A stretch of 64,000 bases of DNA from Talinum fruticosum (lineage: Eukaryota; Streptophyta; Magnoliopsida; Caryophyllales; Talinaceae), in the NCBI GenBank assembly GCA_021018815.1, contig JAITYX010000032.1:3162001-3226000 (forward strand). Direction: 5' to 3'. A program made the position numbers and the translations under genes. Shown here in pieces: positions 39,001-50,002 of this stretch; position 1 is the first letter of the stretch, and each line of letters opens with the position of its first letter. The notes below the pieces were generated by a model that did no database searches, was not told where the DNA came from, and saw nothing but the letters and a program-made list of their open reading frames with translations.

Positions 39001-42000
39001 TTTTGGATATTTGGAAGAATTTTTGAGTGGATGTCATACATTGATTATGTGCTCTATCTAACCCCTCAAAATGTTTAAAAGAATTCTAGGGCCAGTCTAT
39101 ATAGTTTTCACATTAATGCAATGCCCTTTTTCAGTGTTCTTGAACCTCACAAAATTTATAAAAATGATGTCCAAGGAACACAGACACCGATACAGGATAC
39201 AAGCACAACAAAACACCAACATGCTGACACAATTTTTTAAAGAAAAAAATTGAGTATAAAAAACATGTATTGATGAAAAAAGATATTTACTTGATTATTT
39301 GTATTACAATTTGCTTCATGTTTTTAGCCTTGAAGAGTGTAAGTTTTACATGGGAGCGATCGCAAATTACTTATAGGGAGTATTTCCCCACGTCTACTGA
39401 ATGCCTATTTCAACATACGTTTGAAAGTTTTCTCTATTGTCGATGTCTAACACATGTCAAACACAAATACATTAAGTCGTAGAGTCTTCGTGATTCTTAC
39501 AATGGTACAAAGTCACCATGCAAACTTAAATAACATACTAGGATGTCTAGCTGGTAAAATGATTAGAAGTTAGAACTCTACAAGACCACCAAAATGAAGG
39601 CTGTTACACACAGTTCTCTAGATTTAAGGACAAATGTACTCCTCTCACAACTATGTACTTATTCTAACCCTTTGAAATATTTCAGTATTATAGCATTAAC
39701 TGCCATAATGCCCATTTTTCAGTACTATATAAGTACATTTGAAAATCAATAAGATGATGGCAATGAAGTCATGGCAATGAATTTTTGAGGGAAATGTTTA
39801 GTGTTGAGTCTCTCAAAACCCCTAAAGTTAAGGTTGTTATACATAGTTTTAGGGTTTTCTAAAAATGTTCTCCGGTTTCTCAAAAATAATGTTCCAAGTA
39901 GTTGTCATTTCTCAGTTGGTGACTATGTGCTCTACTACCCACTCAAAATGTTCTACAATATACTAAAGCTATTCTAGACATTTCAGAGTCTATTGTGTAT
40001 CACCATAATGCACATTTTGGGTAATTAAGACTTAAGAGTTGCACTTCAGATTAACAAAATGGTGCTATCAAAGCCTTTAGGCTCATTACAATGTATATAT
40101 AAATGTTTTGAAAATCCTAAGAAGTTTTGAAGGTCATATGGTAAGGCACAAGGTGGACTAACGAGGGTCCCCAAATGTCAAAGAACGAAAAATGGCAAAG
40201 TCGAAAGTGCAATGTGCATATATTTGTGATAGTTGTACGGTACTTTCAGTATTCGAGTTTTGCTCGTAAATAAGTATTGTTATCTTGTTTAGTAGAAAAA
40301 TTGATCATTTCAAACAATACAAATAAGTACAAAATTTGCTAGAAATCATCTTCTTGGGTTGGTAAGAGATGAACATGGGGCAAGTTGAGGCCATATTTGA
40401 ACCCATACCCATTTTCAACAATCACACTCATACTCATACCCATACCCATCATATTTGGAAAAATAACACCGATGCACCCCTATCAAGAGGGAGTGGAAAG
40501 TGTCACTTATATTCAACTCATATTCGGGCAAGTTAAAGCTAATAAAAAAGCATGCTAAATTAGATCACAAATGCTACAATCATAGGCGAAAAATTCAATT
40601 TTTCATCAACACAAATGAAAATTGATGTTCAAGCAATTTTTTATTATTTTTTAAAGAGGGATATTCAACCAATTTTATCATAAATATAATATTATAGCCC
40701 TGTTTTTTTTAACTTTAACTTATAATCTTAGAGCTTCTTCGAGCTCTCTTACACCTTAAAGCTTACAACCTTTCAGATCCTCAAATCTAAAAATAAAGGG
40801 CTTATATCCAATAAAATGAACAAATTAGAAAATCAAAGGATAAAATCTAACATACAAAGATGTTATAAAAATTTCACCATTAGAGTTCCTTGTCTACTAT
40901 TCAAATTGGGTTTTAGCATATATTTTTTCCACCCTTTACTACCAAATTGGATACGTAAATTGGGTTTGAGTTTTACGAATGCGTACCTATATCCATACCC
41001 ATTTTCGAATATAGCACCAATACCCAATACTTGTACCCCCTTAAAACACCATTTTTCGCAAAATAATTCCTTTGGTCCAAAGCTCAACTGTTAGTTGTCT
41101 ACCATATGATTCAAAACGGTTACAATTTATTTAGAACTTCCAATTAAGCTTAATATGGAGAAATATAATAACAACTCCCATTGTGCATTTCACTTGGGTG
41201 GGGTATGGGGAAATCCAAATATAGGCAGTCTTACCTTTGCACGCATCTCTACGAACAGAAAGACCGGTTCCATAAGATGTACATTAAAAATTTTAATAAA
41301 AACATTCTGAAGTTGAAAATCTTTTGAAACACAAAAGGAAACATAATTGCAAAATACTAATAACAAGTATCATTACATATAAAAGAATGGTAAGTGCAGA
41401 ATACAAAAAAAAAACATAAGGTTAGACAATAATAAAAATCGTGGGATGAAAAAAACTATTGATCCACAAGAGTGTAGGAAATACATGATACATGCAATAA
41501 CCAAAACAACATATCAATGATCCCTATGCACTATGAAGCCAAAAGAGAGGTTGGAAGCAAGCTACCTAAGGTCTATAACCCTTAATTCGGAGAAAGATTG
41601 TGCAATTTTTATTTTTGATAAGGAGAAATGTCATGCAATTGTTTACTAATGGGTCCTAGGAATTGCACCAATAGCTTGGGTAAGTATCAATGTGAATGAA
41701 TGTTAAAGCTTTTGAGTCTTTGATGGCTTACCATCTGACCTCCCCTCTTTTGCTAAAGATGTCAAGAAATATGAACCTCACACCTAAACTTGATAGCACC
41801 AAGACTCACAACTCAATAAGCCTTCTGAAATGGAGCCTCCTGTGTAATGAACCTAAGCCCATGAGGCATGATTTCCCACAGCAAAGTATGCATTACATAT
41901 GTTTTTCTGATAAGGTAGAGTTGCAATTGACATATAACATTCCTAATTTTCTACCTGTCAAACATGCAAACTACCTTAGACTAGCACAACCTTATGCCAC

Positions 42001-43195
42001 ATGTGGACCCTACGGGTAGGGCCTTGAACTCATTATCTCAACTTGTAGTGTACTAACTAGTATATAAGCATCAAAACAATTACCTTTTGGTAAACTTAAA
42101 TAACTGAGAATATTTACCAAGTATATTTGGCATGGCTTTTGAGGTTTTTGATCAAGCTAACAGACTGTTGGATCCTTATTGGGTCAGGCATTGCATCACC
42201 TCCTGCTACGCAGGAATCTGATTACCGTTAATAGTAGCTGTGATGGATGCCACGAGCTAACAGAAACACAAGTCAACGAAGACTCAGTAGCCATAGCCCA
42301 CTAGTTTGAAAACAGAAGCCTCAGTTACAAGAGGGCAAAAGTTCAATCTTATAGCCCACGATGATCTTAAACCTTTGAATTTTATAATAGAAGGGCAACT
42401 ACACAGAGCATTTAAATTTCAACTGCTCCTACACTAGTTTGGAAATTAGAACGACACTGAAGCTCAGATTGCTAGGACATCTGTAATGCAAGACCCGCAG
42501 CAAACAGACAAAGTGATGAACCCATAGGCCATACTACATCAGCACTTATGTTGAGCCTCCATAAAACTCCTTCATATACTCTTAGGATAGAGTCCTATAA
42601 CTGGACATTCATTGTAAATCCTCCAAATAAAGTTTCCTTGCACGAGCTAACATTTCGAAACCAAAATCCAAGCCCACCAAATGCCAACTAAACAATTGTA
42701 ATTTGTAAACCACCCAATAAAATCAAGAGATAATCACAAATAATACACTTATACACTTGCAAATCAATCAAACACACATTTTTAACCTCCAACGATTTAG
42801 TATTACTAAATCAAATCAAGCTAAGTGAAGTTTCCTCATAATAAGAATTCCAAAATTAAAGATTCAAGCATTGCCCTTACCTTATCTCGAGAACCAGCAG
42901 ATGCCCCAGATGACCTAACCCGCTCGATGAACTTCCAACCCGGAGGCAACCAATCGGGCTTGGTCGCCAATGAAGCATCGTCCGGAGGTGGGTCCGAACA
43001 GCCCTGTCGATCGGACGGATGTGGGGTGGTGGGCGAGTTCTCCCGGCAGGTGGGCCCCGGAGGGTCGGGCACGGATTCGGGTTTGGAGCTTCCATTAGAA
43101 GTTGGGGTTGGATTAATAAATGCTCGGGCCTCTAAGAGCGGGTCGGGTGAAGAAGCAGCCATGTTGTTGGGCTCCTCCTCGCCGGCGGTCGACAT
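36022..43195 (-). CDS. MBD: Methyl-CpG-binding-domain protein, MBD5/MBD6-like
   Basis: Three exons (minus strand): 43195-42881, 36510-36391, 36258-36022; 223 residues, in frame throughout. The start at 43195 gives MSTAGEEEPNN; a longer in-frame ATG at 43288 adds a hydrophobic run and is less likely. The MBD spans about residues 83-135: DWLPPGWKFIERVRSSGASAG then, across the intron, DKYYLDPATNRRFRS and EVLYYLETG. The Arg, Asp, Tyr and Arg expected to contact methylated CpG are present (VRSSG, RDKYY, RRFRS). The C-terminal block (VKWELTDIYEGTW, VPESSKQEWAASF) matches the conserved tail of plant MBD5/6. Such proteins bind methylated DNA in heterochromatin. The N-terminal third is Pro/Ser-rich and disordered. 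Intron 1 is 6.4 kb. Confidence 0.88.
36772..37190. repeat. 206-bp tandem duplication in MBD intron 1
   Basis: The segment starting GGATGGATGCAAACAGG at 36772 recurs as GGATGGATGCAAATAGG at 36978, and similarity continues over about 200 bp, including the TTTTGCACGTGCA core and the poly-T/GGGTAGGGG stretch. Confidence 0.85.
38269..38410 (-). mobile_element. SINE insertion with 16-bp target-site duplication
   Basis: Identical 16-bp direct repeats ATAACAGGCAATTCAA at 38269-38284 and 38395-38410 flank ~110 bp. The insert begins CAACAACAACAACTCCCATT and contains GGGTCCCGCTTGCACGGGG and ACGCAGTCTTATCCCG. Read on the minus strand it has the TTGTTG tail of plant Au/TS-like tRNA-derived SINEs. The perfect duplication implies a fairly recent insertion. 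Confidence 0.75.
38570..40090. repeat. Four degenerate tandem copies of a ~250-500 bp unit in MBD intron 1
   Basis: A motif set recurs in order: ACTATGTGCTCTA...CTCAAAATGTT, then AATGCCCATTTTTCAGT, then AA-ATGGTGGCAA-GAAG. Copies lie at roughly 38570-38700, 39035-39190, 39585-39790 and 39815-40085. The last two also share a CACCAAAATGAAGGCTGTTA / CCCTAAAGTTAAGGTTGTTA segment at their starts. Confidence 0.55.
41165..41280 (-). mobile_element. Second SINE-like fragment
   Basis: AACAACTCCCATTGTGCATT..GGGTGGGGTATGGGG..GGCAGTCTTACCTTTGCACG..AAGACCGGTTCC matches the 38285-38394 insert in the same orientation but is diverged and lacks a clear target duplication. It is an older copy of the same family. 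Confidence 0.55.
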
Positions 43196-45111
43196 GAGGG
43201 GAGAGAGAGGGGGGAAGGGGTGTTGAAGAAGAAGCAGCCAGCAGGAGTGTCTTTGACTTGAAACTTGAAAGCGGAGCTCCAGCTCCAATGGTTACTTGTT
43301 TTGAGCTATATGCACATGCAACCCTTCACCCTCAAGTCTATATGAACATTTACCCACTGACCAGCAAAATTGGAGCAAATTACAGGGAATACATAGAGGA
43401 GTTGATATAATTCGAAAATTAGAAAAAAATGCAAAAAGAATTGATGAGAATTAGAGAAATATTTGTATTAAAAAAAAAAAAAGATAACCCATAATATGCT
43501 ATAATGTTTTATTTTATTTACTATCTATTTTTCACTAATTTTTGTGATGAATGCTAGGCTAGGAAACCTTTTTGAGGTATATGAGACTGCCTCTTGCGAT
43601 GAAATTAGCTAATTTGGCCGACAGCAAAGAGATTCAGGAAATTTTAATGCACGGAAAATTGAGAGAATAATAAGCAATAAATTTGTTTTGGAATAATGAT
43701 CAGAAATTCCTGAAATATGAAGTTGCTATAAAATTATTTCATTGTAAGATATCCTGATGTCATTTTCCAACCTTTGTACATGTGTTAATACTACTATCAG
43801 TGACGTCAATTTGAGAAACCAAACACTGGCAATGAAATCGTCATTTTTTGTGGAAGCTGCTGCAAGATCCACACAGGACAAGTTGTTTCCAATATCTGCG
43901 GAGTTACCAAATAAGCTGTGCTTTAGGTTCTTCCCCTTCAGAAAGTCGGAGCCATATTGAAGCAGACTACTGACGCTTTCTTCATGCATGTCTAGGAGGT
44001 TTAAACACATCACATGCCAGGAAAAACCAGGCTACAAGACATGTGCTTTCCTTCACATATCCACCCTAGACCTTCAAAACTAAAGGCCGATTCACAATAT
44101 AGTTCCGATGCAGTATTGCTCACTTGCATATCCACATAAACATTGAATCCTGGCAGGAAAATAGCACAAGATGACGAATATTAGAATATACTATATTCCT
44201 GCAAAAGTCATAATAAATAATAAGTTATAGATCACATAACAAGCTCACGGCTAGGTTGCATGGTGAATTACATAAAAAGGTCAGCCATTTCTGATTGCGC
44301 ATGGAGCCCAAGATGTTATAACAGTGAATGACAGAGAGGAATGTATGAGTATACTTGTAATCCTCATTCAGCAACCAACATCAGTTACAGTCATAGCCTC
44401 AATAAAGTTTGCAGCAGCAGTATGCCCATTTCATCTTCAAAATCAGTGTTCTCTTCATGTCTTTGTGTTTCTTGTATGACTTGAAAGGCAGCAAATTATT
44501 CTTAGGTGAATGTGTTCCGCCATGAACTTCAATAGAAAGCACAATACAGAGAGGAGGGTCAAGGCAATTTTGCAGAGCAAGCAAATTAACAATGATGGGC
44601 TGAAGAACAGAACTGGATATTGGTTAATAAATAGATATGTTTCCCGGAACAGATGTGATCTCCAAATTTTATCAACTCTGCGGTTACCTTTACAAAGCCC
44701 CTTTTCTCCTACACCCCCATCCAGCAGCCGTGGCAAATATTCCTTTAAAAAAAAATAGCCAAGGAAACAGCAAATAAAGAAAGCATAATGGCATGTAATG
44801 GCACTGAAGAAGAAGCTTAAACTGCAGTCAAGGAAAATGCTACATATTTCAAGCAAATCTGTATATATGTGCATAGACAGTAGAAGTCACTCGGACAAGG
44901 AAAACTGACCCAGTAAGGCTTATGAAGATCACAAATACAAGCCAGTACAGCTTTGAATCCACCTGTTATGAATTGTTAGCACTTTTCCTTCATCGATATG
45001 CATCCCAAACTCCTCTTAGGCAACACCCTTGTGCTCCATCATTCTTGTTTCAACTCTGATTGCATTCAGGCACGCGTCCACCAATTTGTGGCAAGACAAG
45101 ACAATTATAAA
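43196..45111. other. MBD upstream and PPR 3' flank
   Basis: Leader and promoter of the MBD gene up to about 43500, then sequence that may hold the PPR 3' UTR (a possible 3' UTR intron edge lies near 44960). Open frames at 43726-44874 have no domain. Confidence 0.5.
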
Positions 45112-46809
45112 TCATTCATCATCTTCTTTCGCTTCAGAGAGCATGTTGTAGACAGAGTTTGATGGTCTCAAACCTAGGGCTACCATTTCCTCAACTAGAT
45201 CTTCAGCTTCTCTCAACTTGCCATCTTTGCAGAGAACTCCTATGGTTGAACAATAGCTAGCAACACTTGGAACCAAATCATGGTCTCTCATTTCTTTGAG
45301 CAGCCTCAGGGCCCTGTACGAACTTCCCTCTTTGCAGTACCCTTTAATCATCGTATTGTAAATCACATGATTGGGATGCAAATGCATCTCGTCCATTGAC
45401 TTGAACAATTTTGATGCTTCTAACATGTTACCCTTGTCACATAATCCATTTATTAGGACACCAATAGTATACGCATCTGGTGCCAAACCAACCTTCTCCA
45501 TGGAATAATACGTCTGAAATGCCTTCTCCATGTCACCAGATCGAATAAATGCATCTATTAAAATTGTATAGGTTACTCTAGATGGGTTAATGCCCCTCTC
45601 TTCCATCTCTCTGACTAGATTGAAAGCTCCACTGGAATTTCCAGCTTTGGAGAAACCTGAAATGAGAATATTATATGTCACCAAGGATGGCATTTGACCA
45701 TCCAACTTCATTTGATCAAATAAACTCAAAGCCTTGCCCAAATTACCAATACTACAAAATCCATCAATAAGGATGTTATAGGTGATCAAGTTTGGACATA
45801 GACCATCGCTTCTCATCCGTTTTATCAATTTCCCAGCCTCCCATGGCTTCTTCTCCCAGCACAGGCCACTAAGGAGTGTATTATAGGTCACAACATTGCA
45901 CACTATACCTCTTTCAAGCATTTCATCAAACAGTAAGAAGGCTCTACCCAATTTCCCATCTTTGCAATACTCATTAATCAGGGTATTGTAGGCATAAACA
46001 TTGGGTGATATCCCACCAGATTTCATCTTCTCATACAATTGAAACCCTTCTGTCTTTAATCCTTTCTTGAATAACCCATTCATCAACACCGTGTAAGTAT
46101 GCTGATTTGCAACCAATCCCAATTCCTCCATCTTGTAAAACAGGTCCTTTGCTCGATCAATATCCCCATTTTTACAACACCCATCAATCAAAGTAGTATA
46201 GATAACAACATTTGCAACCAAACCCACATCTTTCAGTCGAGACAAAACCCTAAAAGCCCTTTCTAAATCATATTGCTCGCAGAAACCCTTGACCATTATC
46301 CCATAACTATACACATCCATTTCAATTTTACACTTGAATTCATCAAATACCCACCAAGCTATTTCAAGATTATTGCTTTCTAAAAGAAGAATCAACAATG
46401 AATTAAACAAATTCGATTTGGGTACATACCCCTTATTCATCATGTGGACGAAAGAATTCAGAGCCTCCTGATGCAATTTGGCATGAATATAAGCATTAAC
46501 AACAGTTTCATGTAGAAGAACACAGATAGGGTGCGAAGTTGAATATTTCTCAGCGAAAATTTGAACGATATATGAAGGATTGAAGGGCGAAGATGACTTG
46601 ATTTTACCAGACAGAAGTTGAAGAGTGAAAGACTGAGCTTGGGGTAAAAAATTGTAGCTGAGAAGGAATTGTAGTATAAGTGATATGGTGCGGTGAGAAT
46701 GCTCGATTTCATGAAGAACCGAAGAGTTGAAGAGTGAGATTGCTTTGGAAGAAGGGCTTTTCACCATTTTCTGCATCAACAACCGACATTGGTGGGTTGC
46801 TGTAGACAT
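45112..46809 (-). CDS. P-class pentatricopeptide repeat protein (At4g11690/ABO8-like)
   Basis: A single uninterrupted exon of 565 codons, typical of intronless plant PPR genes. From about residue 110 there are some 13 consecutive 35-residue P-type PPR motifs, e.g. [20 protein letters not shown] and [12 protein letters not shown], ending [14 protein letters not shown] with no E, DYW or SMR extension. P-class PPRs bind organellar RNA and guide splicing, cleavage or stabilisation. The arrangement and phrases such as [18 protein letters not shown] and [19 protein letters not shown] resemble Arabidopsis At4g11690 (ABO8, nad4 intron splicing), recalled from memory, so orthology is tentative. The N terminus ([18 protein letters not shown]) lacks acidic residues and fits a mitochondrial presequence. 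Confidence 0.9.
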   Translation of the reverse strand: MSTATHQCRLLMQKMVKSPSSKAISLFNSSVLHEIEHSHRTISLILQFLLSYNFLPQAQSFTLQLLSGKIKSSSPFNPSYIVQIFAEKYSTSHPICVLLHETVVNAYIHAKLHQEALNSFVHMMNKGYVPKSNLFNSLLILLLESNNLEIAWWVFDEFKCKIEMDVYSYGIMVKGFCEQYDLERAFRVLSRLKDVGLVANVVIYTTLIDGCCKNGDIDRAKDLFYKMEELGLVANQHTYTVLMNGLFKKGLKTEGFQLYEKMKSGGISPNVYAYNTLINEYCKDGKLGRAFLLFDEMLERGIVCNVVTYNTLLSGLCWEKKPWEAGKLIKRMRSDGLCPNLITYNILIDGFCSIGNLGKALSLFDQMKLDGQMPSLVTYNILISGFSKAGNSSGAFNLVREMEERGINPSRVTYTILIDAFIRSGDMEKAFQTYYSMEKVGLAPDAYTIGVLINGLCDKGNMLEASKLFKSMDEMHLHPNHVIYNTMIKGYCKEGSSYRALRLLKEMRDHDLVPSVASYCSTIGVLCKDGKLREAEDLVEEMVALGLRPSNSVYNMLSEAKEDDE

Positions 46810-46907
46810 TTTTAGCTACATACAACAGCGTACAAAGCTGGCCTGGACTGTGCTTCCCTAATATCAAAATCAAAGTCCCTTGTATCATATATATCATATC
46901 ATATATA

Positions 46908-46918
<11 letters not shown>

Positions 46919-46988
<70 letters not shown>
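46919..46988. repeat. (AT)n microsatellite
   Basis: TG dinucleotides run into an AT dinucleotide tract of about 34 units, 110 bp upstream of the PPR start codon. Confidence 0.97.
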
Positions 46989-46991
<3 letters not shown>

Positions 46992-48379
46992 AAAAGTTGG
47001 GTAGGAATTATAAATGAATGGCACGTAGGATTGTCATGTAAGATATCATCATCATGCATTTAATAGATAATTAATAACCATATAGATAGCAACATAAATA
47101 TATATGATAAATTAATTATATTTATAAAAGACTATCCAACTACTAAAAACAGTTCAAATACTAATGATAATTTACATGTCATAAATAAATAATACACACA
47201 TGATTCTTAAAAACAAAATCATAGAAATTTTTGAAAAATAAACAACATAATCATACTGAAACCAAAGGATTTAAAATTGTTCGTATAGCTATTTAGCAAG
47301 AATGCAAAAACGAGTCCACAAAAATAAAAATTATACTTAATTGTTCATTAACAAAGTTTATGTAGTAAAAATTGACTTTAAAATAGTGAATAAGTAATAT
47401 TAGCATATTTTACAAAATCTATATCAAAATATTTTTAAAAAATTGAAAAAAAAGAAATTTGGCTCAAATCCTTGCATAATATGTGATTATTTAAAATTTT
47501 AACCCAGGGCCAACCCGTCCGGATTTGAAACTTTTCGTGTTTTTCAGATTCCGGTAATTTCACGTTTCAGGTCACATTTTTGTATTCAAAACCCAATTTT
47601 AAAACTCATAAATACTTAATTTAAATATTCTAGTTAAATTTTGGGACCAAGAGCTCGAAAAGAATGATGATTCCCTAGTTAGCTTCTTGAAAAAATTTCC
47701 ATTTTAAACTGAAAAAGATAATTTACACACGTATTGTTACTCACAAAATAATGGGGTACAATTGCACAAAGCTCACAAATTCACAAACAAATCCCACTCT
47801 CCTAACAATTACATAAACAAATCACAAATTCACAACCAAACAAACACAGGAAATATGAATTGAACGAATAAAAATCCTACCAATTACTTTATCCAACCAA
47901 AAATTAAAATTGATTAAGAAATTCAAAATCCTAAGCCCTAACCATTACTTGAATTAAAGAAAGAAGAGGAAGAAATTGCACCTCCTCTGGCACTGGCAGA
48001 GGTGGAAGGCGGGCGATCGGCGCCGGCGACGGCGATCAAAGGAGATAGGGCGAGGCAGAGAGCGGCGGGAGACGACTGGGCTGAGGCTGTAAAATTGATT
48101 CAAAAATTCAATCCTAACCATTACTTGAATTAAAGAAAGAAGTAAGAGTAAGAAATTGCACTACATACCTCAATGGGGGCGGCGGGAAGGCGGCATCGAC
48201 TGGGCACCCGGGGGCGTTGGTCAGGGCCGCGGTCGAGGGAGAGAGGCAGACAGCGACTGGGAGTCGGATAGAGAAGGGTCTAGAGGGAGGGAACCTCGGT
48301 TAGGGCGTGGACTTCAGGAGCAAGGGAAGGGAGAGAGTGAATTAAAGAGGGATATTAGATGAAACATAGCCAAAAAAAC

Positions 48380-48500
48380 AATTTGGCTCTTGAAGAGATT
48401 CGAACACGCGACAAGTAGACAAAATTAGGCTGTTGGAGCACTTGACTAACTGTTTTTTTTTTTTTTTTTTTTTTTTTTGGGAATGGCACTTCACTAACTG
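48380..48500 (-). mobile_element. Poly(T) insertion flanked by 15-bp direct repeats, next to a tRNA-like box
   Basis: GCACTTGACTAACTG at 48438-48452 and GCACTTCACTAACTG at 48486-48500 (one mismatch) flank a 26-T run plus GGGAATG. This looks like the tail of a severely truncated retroposon with target-site duplication. Next to it, on the minus strand, CGCGTGTTCGAATCT (about 48397-48411) resembles a pol III B-box. Confidence 0.45.
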
Positions 48501-49059
48501 TTGTGATTATACACAATTTTTTTTAATCAATGTGTTATACACAACTAAGCCTCTTACACGGTCAATTAAAATATATTAGATTTTTTTATGTTTTTATTTA
48601 TTTTACAAAAACTTTAAATGGATAGGAACGGTTGACTCGTTTGTCCAATTAAGTTCGCATTTTCAAATGTTAGTTTCCAATAATAATTGTGATATAATTT
48701 GTCTTGTAAATACTGGACTCATATCATTTTTTGTACCATATCATGGCTATAATCCAGACTATTTAGCTTTAATGATAACTAGATGAGAGTTATGTACACT
48801 AGATCGATCTATTTTTATTAATCGAAAATGCATGAATTTTTTTATTTAAAGAAGAGTTTATATTCAATATTATATTTCCTTTTGTTTCAACATTGAGTTA
48901 TGACCTTGCTCACATCAATGTAAAATGGTTAGCATGGTTGGCAACAACGTAGATGAGAGTTTTTTTTTCATTTTTTTCAAATGGTAAACAAATATACAAC
49001 AAAATTTAGATAGTTATTATCACAATGATTCTACTTAAATTATCATTTGTTAGAACAAT

Positions 49060-49490
49060 CGAAAAAAAAAGATAGGGAGAGGAACCCCAAGTAGATGGGG
49101 AAGGGATCGAATCCACAAAGTGTGTCGACCAATTAGCTGCACTATTAGCTTTTCTATAGATATGATTGATGTTGCACCTTGTGAAATTCCTTATAAGACG
49201 GATGGTGTATTTGATGATAAAGTCAACTTGCCATAGAGGTTGAATAATTCTTTTAATTGCTTTAATAATGATTTTGTTAACATCCTCAATCTACAGATCG
49301 TTGGATGTTAATTTTGAAAGTTTCCTAAATTCCAAATTTAAGGTCGGTAGCTTCAACAACTATGATAAATGTCTGACCCAAATCTGCTACTTTTACACTC
49401 GGTAAGTTTCCTTCCTTGTTCTGTTATAAGAAACCATAATTGCCTCACTGTTTTTAACTCATCCATTAAAGTTGAATTTGACCCATCCCT
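49060..49490 (-). pseudogene. Retroelement RNase H-domain relic
   Basis: On the minus strand the segment opens with GWVKFNFNG (compare the GWVKFNVDG start of plant RNase H-like domains), passes through broken frames (VVEATDLKFGI, ETFKINIQRSVD), and ends IIQPLWQVDF..RLIRNFTRCNINHIYRKANSAANWST, which matches the C-terminal HIYREAN-ADxLA motif. Several stops and frame changes make it non-functional. It is most likely the end of a LINE-type ORF2, though domesticated RNase H-like genes share this domain. Confidence 0.5.
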
Positions 49491-49650
49491 CTGATGATTG
49501 ACAAGCCAAAAAAAAAAAAAATCAAACATCACGTTGATTGCGAAATAAATGTAAAGAATATTGAATTTGATCCAACCCTCCAATGATTGACAAGCAAAAA
49601 AACAAAAATCAAACATCATGTTGATTGCGAAATAAATGTAAAGAATATTT
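49467..49650. repeat. ~94-bp tandem duplication
   Basis: GTTGAATTTGACCCATCC..GATGATTGACAAGCC..TCAAACATCACGTTGATTGCG..GTAAAGAATATT is followed directly by a second copy ending in the same GTAAAGAATATT. The first copy overlaps the N-terminal end of the RNase H relic. Confidence 0.85.
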
Positions 49651-50002
49651 TTTTGTTTCGAACAAATAGAAATAATTTGTAATGTATGTATGTGTTTCAT
49701 GATATACGACAACCTCACTTCTATCATTTCTCTCACTTCACAACAATTGTCTACTCTTGACGCAAATCATTAACCTCAAAGCTCTTCCCCGTCGTTATCT
49801 CTGGAAAGTGTAAAGAAAAATGTCCACTGATGATCGGCAGAGATAGGGTGACAAATACACAAGCGTGCAACGCCGAAAGCTGGTTTTCTTTATCGGGGAG
49901 CCGAAATCAAAAGGTCGGAGAAATTCACTGTCAGGTGAAGAAATCCCAGAAATTATTATATTCTAGAGAAAGGTAGTGAAGACGAAGACATCATCAGAAA
50001 GA

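Larger units (their letters stand above)
46989..50002. other. Intergenic, repeat-rich, between PPR and FolD genes
   Basis: Divergent promoters at the two ends. Contains a ~176-bp direct duplication (TAACCATTACTTGAATTAAA at about 47940 and 48116) bordering GC-rich low-complexity sequence, a poly-T insertion and an RNase H relic, listed separately. The 68-codon frame at 48156-48362 is Gly/Arg-rich low complexity and unsupported. Confidence 0.55.

Noticed and set aside
46709..47059. 116-codon minus-strand frame with long Tyr-Ile run
   Set aside because: Produced by translation of the (AT)n microsatellite.
48385..48425. Possible tRNA gene (B-box-like GTTCGAATC on the minus strand)
   Set aside because: No complete cloverleaf or acceptor stem can be drawn; fits a tRNA-derived repeat better.
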